NCBI GenBank assembly: GCA_944472135.2
Contig: OX235267.1
Coordinates: forward strand, 36,301,312-36,365,311
Length of the DNA: 64,000 bases
Direction of reading: 5' to 3'
Source of the DNA: Trichobilharzia regenti
Lineage: Eukaryota > Platyhelminthes > Trematoda > Strigeidida > Schistosomatidae
The notes under the pieces: generated by a model
The model's input: the letters and a program-made list of their open reading frames with translations, nothing else
Told to the model about the DNA's origin: nothing
Databases searched by the model: none
Translations under genes and position numbers: made by a program
In this document: one piece after another, positions 31,500 to 43,012 of the stretch
How the letters are laid out: every line of letters begins with the position of its first letter
Numbering within the stretch: the first letter of the stretch is position 1

Positions 31500-32440
31500 A
31501 ACACTATCAGTGGACATCAACCCTCCGACGAAAACAGAAATGCTGAAGGCAATAAAAATGCTCAAAACTGGAAAAGCAGCAAGACCCAATGGAATACCAG
31601 CAGAAGCATTGAAAATGGACCAAGAGACATCAGCGAACTTGATGACACCACTGATGGAGAAGGTGTAGAAAGAGGGCAAGGTACCTGCGGATTAAAAGAA
31701 AGGTTACCTTTTCAAACTACCAAAGAAAGGAGATCTGAGTCAACGCAAGAACTAGGGTGGCATTATGCTCCTTCCTGTCCATCCCAAGAAAAATATTAAA
31801 CCGCATCATTGTGGAGAGAATCAGACAAGTCCAGGATGAAAAACCTCGACAGGAACAGTCTGGATTGAGAAGGAACACCTCATGCATCGGTCAAATCGCA
31901 ACACTACGGATTATCATTGAACAGAGCTTAGAATGGCAGTAGCAACAGCAACAACAACGGAAAACAATCAACATAAATGAGAGAGATCTGAAAGAAACAA
32001 CCTCCCTTACATACCCACGCACCTACCTGGGAAGCATAGTTTCCGCTACAGGCGGAACTGACAAGGATATCAAAGCGAGGATCAGGAAAGCAAGGAAAGC
32101 TTTCACTACTCTCAAGACTGTGTGGAGATCAGAAGCACTCAGCATGAAAAATAAGGTCCGGAATGTCAACTCCAATGTGAAGTCAGTCAGTGCTACTCAC
32201 TATACGGATCAGAGACTTGGCCAGCGCAGCATCACGAAGGGCACTTTGAACAAACTACACTCCATCATCAACAGCTGTCTTCGTACAATACTCAAGATTA
32301 GATGGCCGGCCAGAAAAGATCAGCAACAGGGAGGGCACTTTGGGAGCGAACCAACCTAACAGGAACCAATTGTGCAACAAATAGGCAGGAAGAAATGGAG
32401 GTGAATTGGCTGGCCATACTCTGAGAAAATAAACCATAGA
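31500..32440 (+). mobile_element. RTE-like LINE with internal deletion
   Basis: The 5' part gives the RT N-terminal motifs KMLKTGKAARPNGIPAEALK and IATLRIIIEQSLEWQ. It then jumps directly to the post-FADD region (INERDLKETTSLTY, GTDKDIKARIRKARKAF). RT motifs 3-5, including FADD, are missing between about 31940 and 31950. The 3' end is also cut before the tail. It lies in an annexin intron. Confidence 0.8.
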
Positions 32441-32754
32441 TAGAAACATTAAAAGATGGAGTTTATCTGAAAAGTGATGGATCTATTGAAATAAAGAAAT
32501 TGGTAAGCGATTTAAGAATAGTGAAGCATACGGAAAATGAGGATTACCAAAGTAAGCCAAGGGACAGGAAAACCTTTTCAGTTTCTATGCCTTACACTGT
32601 AGGAGGGGCTTAGTAAATTGTCTATTCGAGAAGATCCGACATATTTAAAGAGCTTATACTATTCATGATGAGAATAAAATATTGACTCTAAACGATATCC
32701 CTTAGAGTTTCCAAACCGGTTATGGGAGGTTAATTAATTTCAAAGCTTTAAGTG

Positions 32755-32990
32755 TTTCTGATTGGACATTAGTCAGTTTACTGCAGAATGAATCCCACGA
32801 GTCAAGTGTGCAATGTGACCACCATGACACTAGGTGATTCGCCACCACGATGCACTGTGAATTGTTGATGTCAGATGGTTGGAGGCAGTCGGACACAGGA
32901 AGCCCTGGCTAATCTAGGTTTCGTGCTAGTCAGCACGCACCAGTGAGCGAGGTGTTTCTGCAACCTTGGATTTTAGTGTATTTCATTATA
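32755..32990 (-). mobile_element. SINE-4 fragment
   Basis: Body landmarks GACTAGCACGAAACCTAG, CCATCTGACATC and ACTAATGTCCAATCAG on the - strand. The head is mostly lost. Confidence 0.6.
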
Positions 32991-33092
32991 CTTCTTTCAT
33001 ACTTATTGTATTATTATTGATGATACCCAACAATAATAACCTTTCACAAAATATTTCTACTTTATGAAACCACTTTCCTTGTATGAATATAG

Positions 33093-33291
33093 ACGCCAAT
33101 CGAACATTTTGGGATGATTTAAGAGATAATTACGGCATTTTTATCAAACAAATCCTCTATGGTATCGTTGATACGAGACTAATAGAACCTGAATGGACTT
33201 CTGAAATAAAAGGACAAGGCAGAAAACCAAAATTGGATAAAGAGTCAGCCATGAAAAAGGCCGAGGAATTCGAAAACAGCATGAGTTATGG
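33093..33291 (+). CDS. annexin exon: end of repeat II and linker
   Basis: 199 nt between GAATATAG and GTAAGT, entering in phase 1 and leaving in phase 2. It encodes FWDDLRDNYGIFIKQILYGIV (end of repeat II), then the charged linker with EIKGQGRKPKLDKESAMKKAE leading to repeat III. The linker is longer than the few residues seen in vertebrate annexins. Confidence 0.95.
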
Positions 33292-33477
33292 GTAAGTAAG
33301 AATTTTGTGTGTGTTTTTTAAGTATTAATTTAAATCATTTGCATATTTGCATGTAAACATAATTAAGGTAGAGCATTTAATATTTCATAAAAATTCCCAA
33401 GGTAAAAACTGAAGGACATAGAACTGAGCAAAAATATTTTCAGTAAAACACTGTGATACACGCATCCTTATTATTAT

Positions 33478-34390
33478 TATTTCCTTGGATTCCGACTGGA
33501 ACATGAGGCTTCAACGGCACATCTCCATTCGATTTCATCATGAGCTGACATCATAATTCATGGGCCATTGAATCGGATCCCAGTGGCTTAATGGTCTGGT
33601 CCTGGGTTCGAACCCTGTCGGTGGGTGGGTACTGATGAAAAGTCAGAAACTAGGACGGAACAGCTGATTGACCAGTACTCCTTGGTGGTTTTTCAATGGT
33701 TCCCTAACCAATGTCAGCTAATGATGAAATCCTGTAACCAATCATTCGAATCCCTACTAAATCAATACTTGAAAACATCTCCATTCCACTGTATTTTCTA
33801 AAGTCTCTTTTACCTAGCTCCACTATCGGCCATAAACTTTCATCTCTTTCTTATACGATCTCCTGCACTCCATGTCACTCGCGAACTCATCATCAATCTG
33901 TCGTCTCTCACTCAGGTTTCACTTGAGTGAGGGTATGCTTGGCGTATTATGTCACACAATAATCTCCTTGGAGTGTGTCCAGTCGGTCTCCATTTCTTTC
34001 AGAATAGTTTTTAGGTAAGAGGTTGTCCGTCGGTTTACTGCCTGCCAGAGTTCCTCGCTGTTATTCATTTCTAACTGCTCCTCTGATCTTCAATATGAAG
34101 CCAACGAAAGCGGGTATTGATGAAAGCCTGAAGGCATTAGGGAAATGTTTTCCTGCAACTCACCAAGACTTTGAATCATATAGAAGCACCAACTGACTTG
34201 AAAGTGGTATCGAAGAGTCAAATTTTGTTCCTTATGACCAGTTCAATAGATTTCCAAACAGATTTAAGATTACTGAAGGTTTTTTCTTAGTTTTTGTGGT
34301 CCTGACTAAGTTTGACATCCTCATCTGCATGCCACCTGTAGTTGAAATGATCCCACCCGTTGATAGAGACTGGTAGTTGTTGTTATTTAT
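33478..34390 (-). mobile_element. old RTE-like LINE, split by SINE-1
   Basis: The 3' tail side (TTATTATTATTTCCTTGGATTCCGACTGGAACATGAGG) and coding-side landmarks (CTGATCTTCAATATGAAGCC, CAAATTTTGTTCCTTATGACC, CACCTGTAGTTGAAATGAT) follow the RTE order on the - strand at low identity. A SINE-1 at 33531-33774 interrupts it. Confidence 0.65.
33531..33774 (+). mobile_element. SINE-1 with 12-bp target duplication
   Basis: Flanked by ACATCTCCATTC at 33519-33530 and 33775-33786. It contains the A box (CAGTGGCTTAATGGTC), B box (CTGGGTTCGAACCC), hammerhead-like segment 33627-33682 and the full tail ending AATCAATACTTGAAA. This copy defines the SINE's ends and shows target-primed insertion. Confidence 0.85.
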
Positions 34391-34737
34391 GATATATATT
34401 GACCAAGATATAACTTATATTTTAACAATGGGGAATGTCAAATGTTGTATGGTAAATTGTAATGAAAACACCATTGATAAAACTAACAGAAGCTGAAATA
34501 TTTCACTCAAATAGGTATAACAATAATATTGAAGAAAGTAGGGTAGTTCGAACTTTTTTATATCAATTACAAATCAGAAATCTTGGAATAATTTTCGGTC
34601 AGAGTGAATGAGATATGTGGATAATTATTCCAGCTGTTCACCTTAGAAATTCTAGTTGGAAACACTACTATTCAGTCCAAAATTTTATGACTTACAATTT
34701 AGGATTAGGCAATTTAATATATTTATATTTTATGTTT

Positions 34738-34912
34738 GATTATAGCTTGATTCCACACAGTATTTTTGATACAAGTATGGCATTTTCAGCACGTGATATC
34801 GGTAGCCCAATTTCGCAGGCCGACCATTGATATCGGGTGTGCATCAGCAGGGGATCGAACCCCGGACTATGTGCATGGTTGGCGAGAGTCCTAACCGCTG
34901 TGCCACAGTTTG
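34738..34912 (-). mobile_element. SINE-2 copy
   Basis: The - strand has GTGGCACAGCGGTTAGGACTC (A box), GGGGTTCGATCCC (B box), the shared body (CCGATATC...CTGAAAATGCCATAC) and an A-rich tail. Confidence 0.75.
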
Positions 34913-35524
34913 CAAAATTATTTCTGCAAGCGAAGGGTGAATTTGCAGGGTTTAAAACTACTTTAGTTTACAGGATTTAATGTTATCAAGATAGTAATTA
35001 TCATTGTCGAAAAGTTGCTGATTTGACAATGTCGACAAATTTTGGACGAAGCTAGGATAATGTGAAACCCTCATGGTGCAGTTTATGAGAGTGAAAACGC
35101 CTTAAGAAAGATATCTTCGCTAAGCCTCTTCTTCTTCTTCTTTACTCTCTAATATCCCGATGAGTAGATATTTGTGAATACATAAAGAAGAAAAGTGTTT
35201 TCCTGATTGGTCAAATAAAGCTCCAAAAATTGAGTAATCTACAAGATTTAATTATAAAGGCAGTAGCTCAGTCAACTGAAACATTGAAGGAATTGAGAAA
35301 GAAAAGGGAATACAATAGGTAAACCTATAGGGTTAGCACATCTAGATGTTCTGTTTAGCAGATGTGAAGATTTATGTGGAAATGCCTCACCTACGCCACA
35401 TTATTGATTGTTTCTTTAGTTTCATACTCGCCTGTTACAAAATTAAGCTTATTTCATAGAAAACCGATTACATTAGTCTGAAAACAGCCTGATAGTTTTC
35501 CAAGAGTCAAATAAACGACATTTT
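34913..35524. other. unassigned intronic DNA
   Basis: Only a short (CTT)n tract near 35128 stands out. Confidence 0.4.
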
Positions 35525-35645
35525 AAGAAGACGAGAACTATTCAGTATTATGGACAAGCTGTTTCACCTCGATTTGGGACTCTTCATCAGTACGCAGACG
35601 CGATCTTAAAACCGAAACTCGAAAATTAGTCCAGCGTTCACTAGT
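35525..35645 (-). mobile_element. SINE-1 fragment (hammerhead part)
   Basis: The - strand has GCGTACTG, ATGAAGA, GTCCCAAATCGAGG, TGAAACAGCTTGTC, CAT: hammerhead-like 35544-35592 with A at position 3. Confidence 0.6.
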
Positions 35646-35965
35646 GACACGCATAGGATGTAGTCTCTTGAAATTCTAATAGGAAGTCGTGACTAGTGGG
35701 GTCCACTGAATCGGGGATGAGGACTAATGTTCACCAATGGCACTGGTTGACTATCACGCTACATTGCGAACTGCTAGAAGCTACCACTGGTGTGGAATCG
35801 GATTGCTACGCAAGTGGCTGAATGATTGACGAGCTCGCCTTGCAACTTGAAGGGGATGGATTCGATCAGTTGTGTGGTCATGCATGCATACTACTGAAGA
35901 GTATCAATACTGTCTGCTTTTCAATCGTCCTGTAACTGAAGTTAATCGTGTTATGTACTGGTCGA
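35646..35965 (+). mobile_element. SINE-1 copy with C3-retaining core
   Basis: The + strand has the 5' region (ATAGGAAGTCGTGACTAGTGGGGTCC), A box (AGTGGCTGAATGATTGACGAGCTCGCC), B box (GGGGATGGATTCGATC), then TACTA, CTGAAGA at 35894-35900. The rest of the hammerhead is truncated. Confidence 0.65.
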
Positions 35966-37210
35966 GAATTTAATAGTCCTGGCGCAAGAAAGACGGAAAT
36001 CAGAAGACCAATAGGTTTGCGATGATACTTCTATTGTCCAAACCACAAGGAGAATCAATATGTCACACAAGTGTGTGGGAGCAAAATATATAAGAATGTC
36101 CGAACAAGTGTGTGAACACAAGTGTGTGAGCGAATATTCAAAATGAAGAAATCAATAGACAGTCTTAACATGACTGGCTAATTATAATGGAATATCGATC
36201 CATATATACATAGCAAAATATATCAGACTGTCAAACAAACACACACATATTATATGGATATATATCAAATCGGTAATCAATCTCAACACACAGAACCTTA
36301 AATCAGAGATGAAGAATGAAACCAGTTATAAGTCATAATCCAATTATGTTTTCTAAGCGAACGTGTATGCAAGATTCAGCGTACTTAGTGATAAAGTGTA
36401 TTTACTCTAGCCAAACTAGAAAACAATTCAGCCATATTGTTTTAGATATCATATTATCAGTCTACATCATTGTTTTCGGTAATAATAAAACCGTTAAAAA
36501 TAAAAATCTCTGAACAATTTAGACGGTCTCACAAAGCAAAATATTTATGGATAAAATTTCATCAAAATTATCCAAATATTTTATGAAAGAATAAATAAAA
36601 TAGGCAGTTATTTTCATTCCGCACCTCAAAACATATATGAAATTTGAAATATATCTCACGTACTTAGTGTACGCAAATTTTGGGGAACATAGGGAGGGCT
36701 TCAACAATACATTTTGGCTAACACACAGAAATACCAGAAGTGGAACATCAGTCTAGTCATCGGACATAAACTCTGGCATCATAAGTTCTAGATTCCATGA
36801 CTACTTTGACAAAGTTGTTGGTATTAAATGTGGAAATATCGGTTACAACAGTCTTATTATGCTTTCCTTTTCAAAGTGTAGGGTAATTTATTAAGTAGTG
36901 AATAAATATAGGTTATTTTGTGTTGACAGCGAATAGCAAGCAGGTTAGGAAATTCTGGGTTCGTGTTTTGTTTTATATTTTACCTTGCAGTGACTAAACC
37001 GGTTACCAGGCTCTGGCTCAGTAAGTTGTGCCAAAAGGATAAACTGAAGTGAAAAAGTGTCAGCTTTTGTTTTCATTCAGAGAGAGTAGCGGATAGCTAC
37101 TTTGTCCTAGTTCGTGAATTTTTCACCCATCACCAAAATAGGGGTCGAATGTGGGATCCCAGGTTACCAGGAAAGCCTGTTTACTTTTCAGCTACAAGGA
37201 AAAGAGTGTT
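35966..37210. other. unassigned intronic DNA
   Basis: No exon or repeat family could be supported. The short open frames at 36.3-36.7 kb lack domains and good exon borders. Confidence 0.4.
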
Positions 37211-37214
37211 GTCT

Positions 37215-37394
37215 GTTATAATTTATTATTATCGTTCCCTTGGGCTCCAAATGGAATACTAGGTCTCAAAAGCACGTCTTTACTTTAACCTATTCTGTGT
37301 GACCCTTTTTTGCTGCTACCATGATTGTCCATAGCCTTTGATCTCCTTCTTGCAAGATTTACTCCATGTCATCCTCGGACCCACAAATAGCCTA
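37215..37394 (-). mobile_element. old RTE-like LINE 3' fragment
   Basis: TTATTATTATCGTTCCCTTGGGCTCC and CTTGCAAGATTTACTCCATGTCATCCTCGGACCC follow the RTE 3' end order on the - strand at low identity. Confidence 0.5.
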
Positions 37395-37760
37395 TCGTTT
37401 CCTGCACCGGAATACTGGACAACTGTTTCCGTAGCCTAATTTGGGACTCGTTGGTAGCATGCATCCACCGACAGGGCTCGAAACTAGGACCTTCTAGTCA
37501 CAAGGCAAGCTCTTACAGTATTCAGCCACTGGGACCCTATCAAATGACCAGTACATGAATTCTAACTCCTACCAATTCACGATATAGTGCAATTACTAGC
37601 CAATTTATTTGGCGAATATTTTCCCTCACACAGGACCTTCTTGCTGTACCCTACTGGTCACGAATTCCCACTAGAACCGAGATAACTGCCTTCCGGAATA
37701 GGATCGGTCACTAGTGAGTGTTAGATTGATATTCAAGTGTTGGTTTGAAGAAATTTTATT
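37395..37760 (-). mobile_element. SINE-1, near full length
   Basis: The - strand has the 5' region (TAGTGGGAATTCGTGACCAGTAGGG), A box (CAGTGGCTGAATACTG), B box (CCTAGTTTCGAGCC), and a decayed hammerhead 37409-37462 that keeps GAAACAGTTGTC and CAGTATTCC. Confidence 0.7.
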
Positions 37761-37905
37761 GGTTTCATGATTTCATCATCATGAAGTGATCTGGCCTAGA
37801 GGACCATTGGAAAACCTTTGAGTACTGGAGAGCAGTTTCGTCCTAGTTTGGGATTCTTCATCAGTACTCACTCTGTCTATGTTTGATCACATAAACGGTT
37901 TTCAT
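37761..37905 (-). mobile_element. SINE-1 fragment with well-formed hammerhead-like fold
   Basis: Contains the tail plus the segment 37820-37869: an 8-bp stem I (GAGTACTG/CAGTACTC), core ATGAAGA, stem II TCC...GGA, GAAA, and C17 before CAGTACTC. Only core position 3 (A for C) departs from the consensus core; stem III is slightly eroded. Confidence 0.7.
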
Positions 37906-38179
37906 AGTATTCTTTGGGGGCAATTTTCCATTTCTAAGGGATATCAGTTAGAGTAAAATAAAAAAAATAGTGGTGCATCAAACAGTTATTCAATCTTTGT
38001 TTCAAACTAATTTAGTAATGCAAGCAGTAATACAGTCAGTTTTAATTGTTTCCTCAATGATTCGGAATACAATAACCCATAGGTGTATTCTCCTTTTTGA
38101 AGTTTTACACAGGTAAACTCAACCATTGCATTGTTCTACGTTGTTTATGATAATTACTGTTCGCTTTTGTTTTCACTAG

Positions 38180-38264
38180 GGAGGATTATGGAGATCTACT
38201 TGGTTACACAATGAGCGAAATTGATCCTTTCCAGCTGAGATTAATAATCCAAATATATAGTCGG
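38180..38264 (+). CDS. annexin exon: start of repeat III
   Basis: 85 nt between TTTCACTAG and GTAAGT, entering in phase 2 and leaving in phase 0. It encodes DYGDLLGYTMSEIDPFQLRLI, the B-C helix region of repeat III (compare family F..I...RS..HLR.V). Confidence 0.9.
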
Positions 38265-38359
38265 GTAAGTTGTTTAAAATATTTTGTTTGAAAAACTTGA
38301 GTGAATTTTGCTAAGTAATTTTTTTATCGAAACAGAATACAAAATCCAATCAAATTATA

Positions 38360-38750
38360 ATAATTATTGATACCTTGGATTCCGAGTGTAAAATAAGGCC
38401 ATAACGTCAAATCACGATTTCACTCAGTTCTCTGAAGTCCTATTCAGCTGGCTTCATCAGTGATGATAGGCCTTCAGCTCCTCTTCAAATGACTTGCTCC
38501 ATGTCAATCTTGGAGCCACGACTAATTCGTCATTTTCACTTCGTATTCTGCTCGACAGTCTCGCGCGTGAGGTCATTCAACAACCTCTCTAGCTTATATT
38601 CCAATCAATCTCCATTTCTTTCAACATATTTTTTGGGCAATAGGCTCTTGGTTGATTTTTTCCCGTCAAATTTCTCCGTGTTCCTGTGCCGAAATCTGTA
38701 CATATCTCTCATTTTTTTCCACACATATATACTCAATGGTAGACGGAAAC
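38360..38750 (-). mobile_element. old RTE-like LINE 3' part
   Basis: TACCTTGGATTCCGAGTGTAAAATAAGGCC and TTCAAATGACTTGCTCCATGTCAATCTTGG follow RTE 3'-end order on the - strand. Confidence 0.55.
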
Positions 38751-39114
38751 CAATTCACTTCTGAGTTAGAAAACGAACAGGAGGAGCTGACCATGCTAGA
38801 CTGTAGAATAAAACAAAAACAAGATGGTGGATGGTTAGATACTAGCATTTGTAGATAACTGACACACTAATAAATACTAAGACTTTAATTCATCCCATCC
38901 GGAATCGGTAGAGATAAGTTTAGTTACGTGTCTGTATATTCGGGTCAAGAGCTTAACTAGGAAGCAAGAAGATTTAAATAATGAACTCAAACAAATAAAG
39001 GAAGTATTACTAGTGAATAACTAACTTCTCACCAGATTGTATTCAGAAATATTTGAAGAACCATAGAGAAAGTAAGATTACTAATAAAAATGACGAAAAT
39101 AATGCAGAATTCAA

Positions 39115-39372
39115 AGCCTGTATAGTACTGCAATATAAAAAGGGAACACCAGAGGTGTTGCGTAGGGTTCTCAATGACGCTGGAATTAGGGTGGCGTTTA
39201 AACCAACCAACCAACTCTCTCAGAGATGAACATTGTCGGCTTAAGGACCCAATAGATCCAAATGAGAGAAATAACATAATTTATCAAATACCATGTAATG
39301 AGTGTGAGGTAAATTACATAGGTCAAACTAGTAGATCGAGGTCAATTAGATTATCGGAACATAAATTTTAGC
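39115..39372 (+). pseudogene. PLE linker and GIY-YIG remnant
   Basis: The two frames give TPEVLRRVLNDAGIRVAFKP (linker), then NNIIYQIPCNECEVNYIGQT and RSIRLSEHKF (CxxC plus GIY-YIG start). A frameshift lies between. RT and C-terminus are absent. Confidence 0.75.
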
Positions 39373-39699
39373 TAATAATAATAATAATTGACCCTGCTGA
39401 ATTAAATAACCTAGAAAAAAGCTGGACCATTGCACTGCACTCACTTTCATGTAATCACAAAATAGGGTGGTTGGGACAGGGTGAGTGAATTAAAAAGTAA
39501 TGTAATTAGGTGAAGAGACAGAGGGATTAATCATTGAAGCTTTGTATATCGATTCAACACCACACATGCATGCAATCGGAATGACGCAACGCGTAAACTG
39601 GAGATGTGGGAAGTGGCAACAAACAACAAAGGGAAGTGGGATAGACAGAAAGAGGGAAAATATACATATAAGACAAATTGTGAAATCGCGTTACTAAAA

Positions 39700-39838
39700 C
39701 TGATATGATTATGAGCAGCAATAATTTATGCTCAAAACCATGTCAACCAGTTTTTATTGCCGCATCGCTGTGTGATATTTAAAATAAGCTTATCTAATAC
39801 GTCATTACACTCTACCATACTGCCCAGGTTTTTGTTAT
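39700..39838 (-). repeat. dispersed repeat A, partial
   Basis: Carries ATTATGAGCAGCAATAATTTATGCTCAAAACC and ACTCTACCATACTGCCCAGGTTTT. Confidence 0.5.
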
Positions 39839-40378
39839 TATTATTTATTATTATATCCTTTAATTCCTACAGGAACATAGGGCTTCAGCCACGCGTTTCC
39901 ATTGCCTTCGGTTCTATGCCAACTTTTTCATCCCCCTCCAAGTCTGCACACACGCCTTTATCTCCTCTTCATATGACCTCCTCCGAGTCACCCTCACGCT
40001 GACGACCAACTCGCCGCTTCCCTTTCGGGTTCCACTCGAGCTATGGCTTGTCTAGTGATGTCACTTGATGGCTTCCTCAGATTATGGCCAGCCAATCTGC
40101 CTCCATTTCTTCCTGCCTATTTGTTTCACAATCGGTTCCTGCTGAGTTGGTTCGCTCATTGCCATAGATCCCTGTTGCTGATCTTTTCTGGCCGGCCATC
40201 TGATGTTGAGTAGTATTGAGCGAAGATAACTGTTAATGAAGGTCTGTAGTTTGTTCGAGGTGCTCTTTATGACGCGCTGGCCAAGTCTCTGATCCGTATA
40301 GTAGCACTGAATTTACATTGGAGTTGAAAATCCGGATCTTATTTTTGATGCTGAGTGGGGCTGTTGACCTCCACACAG
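39838..40378 (-). mobile_element. RTE-like LINE 3' part with converted block
   Basis: The RTE 3' end (TATCCTTTAATTCCTACAGGAAC) leads into 39973-40378, which is identical to 16800-17205. The flanking 130 bp differ strongly between the two copies. Confidence 0.8.
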
Positions 40379-40770
40379 GCACCCAAGTATTAGACCTACA
40401 TTAAAGTTCCTTGTTGCTTATCTCTTCCCGTTAGCCATCTGATCTTCAGTATGGAGAAAAGATAGCTTCTGATGAAAGTTTTCGGTGGCCTGTTGGGAAT
40501 GCCTTCAGCGACGCAAGCACCATAGAGAAGTAGTGATATGTTATTCGTCTTGAAAATTCAGATTTTGTTTTTTGGCTGCATTACACGGACGCCGATGCTG
40601 GTTTCAGGGTATTAGAGGTCGGCCTTGCTTCCCTATCCTCTATGGCTTTGATATACTCAGCGTTGCCTTCTGTAGTTAAAATGATGACATCTAGATAAGT
40701 AAAAGTATTGGCTTCTTTCGCACTTTTTATTTGTTGACAGTGAATGGTATTTGTGATCAAAAGACTCAGT
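40379..40770 (-). mobile_element. second RTE-like subfamily fragment
   Basis: Directly abuts the previous copy but reads as a different RTE lineage (CTTCAGTATGGAGAAAAGATAGC, AAATTCAGATTTTGTTTTTTGGC, TATACTCAGCGTTGCCTTCTGTAGTTAAAATGATG). Confidence 0.55.
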
Positions 40771-41214
40771 GTTTATGAACTAGTCATAGAGAACCACTTT
40801 TTGAATGCTCCATGACATCCACTGACATCGACTGTCCATAAAGTTCCAAACATATAGCACTTGCAAGAGATGTCTTTAGGATACTGGTGTGACTAAAGTT
40901 TATATTAACTTATAACTGAATGCAGACTTTTAGAGTATGTATTGCATAGTACATCTGCAGCCTCCATACAATAAATATTTTCAAATGGACTTTGTGTAAA
41001 ATTAGTTTACCTGTCAGTAAAAATATTTTCCGATTATTCAGCTTGAAAAGTGTAACTTTTGAATGATAATTCACAGAAAGGAAGAATCGTCTAACAGCAA
41101 TGTTGCTTGGAAAAACCGCTTATTCACAGTTTATCTTTTTCAATAATGTTATTTGCAGAGTCAGTCTGTAGCGATTTGATTTACCTCAAGTATGATCCTA
41201 GATTCATATCAATT

Positions 41215-41329
41215 AGGAAAGCATTGAAAACCAGGGAGTAATGATTAGATCTTTCCTCCTAGTTCGAGATTCTTTAACAGTACACACTTATAACTACTCT
41301 GTAAATCAGACAAAGGATCTTAGGTGACT
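41215..41329 (-). mobile_element. SINE-1 fragment
   Basis: Hammerhead-like 41236-41287 on the - strand: TGTACTG, decayed core, AACTAGGAGGAAA, CATTACTCCC. Confidence 0.5.
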
Positions 41330-41580
41330 TTATTGCGATGACATCGGCTGGTAGTCACGTTAAAGTCGAGGGTTCGTAAAAGTTGGAGTTCATGGCCCAT
41401 TGGATCTGGATCCATTTGCTGAATGGTGTACGAGCTTGCCTTGTAACCTGAAGATCCTGGGTTTTAACCCCAGTGGGAGAATACTGGTGAAGAGTCTAGA
41501 ACTAAGACTAAACAGCTAACCAGTACTCCCAGATTTTCCAGTGACACTCTAACTGACATCAGTTCAAGATTGCAATTGAA
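41330..41580 (+). mobile_element. SINE-1 copy
   Basis: A box TTGCTGAATGGTGTACGAGCTTGCC, B box TCCTGGGTTTTAACCCC, hammerhead-like 41479-41530 with ATACTG, GTGAAGA, GTCTAGAACTAAGAC, TAAACAGC, CAGTACTCCC. Core position 3 is G here. Confidence 0.7.
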
Positions 41581-42506
41581 ATATAATTTGAGCAATGAAG
41601 AAGTAATTAGTGAATAAATATACGAAATAATTAAAAACTGCTCGCCATAATAATAATAATAATAACGGAAGTCTATAGGTTCAAATTCTTAAAAGGCTGT
41701 AAGAATTCCGTTTGATTGTACCAGATTTCTGCGCAACATAACAAGCAAGACGTACACATAACTATGAGTGGTTATTTCAGAAATATTAATAACACTTCTT
41801 GTGGCCAGAAAAATCCATCTCTACATAACAATATCCTATAGTCAGCAGAAGGATAGCTCTCACCAGTCTACAGTCAACCCTCGTCTTATCAATCCTATGA
41901 ACAATTAACTTATTCGCACAGAACAAAATCTTTGCTAACCGAAGAGTTGCGCATTGTAACGCAAAAGGGAGTCTCAACTAGAGACTGATTCCAACTAATG
42001 AAATATATTTCCTGAATATTCTCAGTGAGTTAAGGCGTACACGGTATGAAATAACCAGTTTGAAGTCACGCAAAGTTAACAGAAAGCAGGTATAAACAGA
42101 TTGCATCTAGATACAGCCCTGCATTTTTGCTTTGTGATAAAGGTAGGTACACCCGATAAGGTTTGAAATTGAGGATAAAAGGCGAATATATGATGACTAA
42201 AGTTTGTGTAATGCTAAAATTTAAACGGATTACAAACAAAGCAAATGAGGCATAAAAGCCTGTCGTGGTAAGTGGGACTAGTGATTTTAATTCCAGATCT
42301 TCTAGTATCTCAAACAGCGGCTAATGGTTGCCGATCCAAACTACTTAACCTTCTCTACGGAACGCAGATCAGAAGTTACTTTATTTTCAGGACTATAACA
42401 AGGTGCCTTATTCGACCTATTGTTTTCAGTCTTGTTTTTATATATTCAATAAGAAATTATGCTTATATCCACTGATTTCTTTGTTTGTTATGCTTCACTG
42501 AAACAG

Positions 42507-42582
42507 AAGTACAACCGAAATCTCAGGAGAGACATTGTAACAGGAACTTCTGGTCGAATTCGTGACTTACTGTTAGCCTTGT
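42507..42582 (+). CDS. annexin exon: end of repeat III
   Basis: 76 nt between ACTGAAACAG and GTAAGT, entering in phase 0 and leaving in phase 1. It encodes KYNRNLRRDIVTGTSGRIRDL, then LLAL, the D-E helix end of repeat III (family ...I...TSG....LLLA). Confidence 0.95.
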
Positions 42583-42654
42583 GTAAGTTGATTTTTTTCT
42601 TCGTTCAACTAGTAATTTGAAAATCCCCCTCGAATCATATGGAACAAAAATCCT

Positions 42655-43012
42655 GTAACCAATCAATCAAAATCCCTGCGAACCAATAATTGAATATCGA
42701 TGAGATGGTCACTGGCGACTGGCTCTATTCCAGTAGGTAGTTACTTGGGGTTCTAGTGAGAAGCCGTGATCAGTAGGGTGCAGCAGGGGGCGATTGTGAG
42801 GACAAATACGCGCTGACGATGTTGGCTAGCGGTCGGAATATATCGTGAAATGGCAGAAGTTTGGATTCATGGACTGGCCATTGGATCTGGCCTCAGTAGC
42901 AGAGTGGTCTACGAGCTCGTTAGCCTTGGTTCTCCAAATGATTTCAGCTCATGATGAAATCTTGTAACCAATCAATCAAAATTCCCTACAAACCAATACT
43001 TGAAGAAACATT
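42655..43012 (+). mobile_element. SINE-1 with internal deletion
   Basis: Tail of one copy, then the 5' region (GTAGTTACTTGGGGTTCTAGTGAGAAGCCGTGATCAGTAGGG) and A box side (AGTGGTCTACGAGCTCG). The frame then jumps to the tail (GATTTCAGCTCATGATGAAATC). The B box and hammerhead are deleted. Confidence 0.65.

Noticed and set aside
33590..33625. Possible functional tRNA gene
   Set aside because: A and B boxes belong to the SINE-1 head; no complete cloverleaf.
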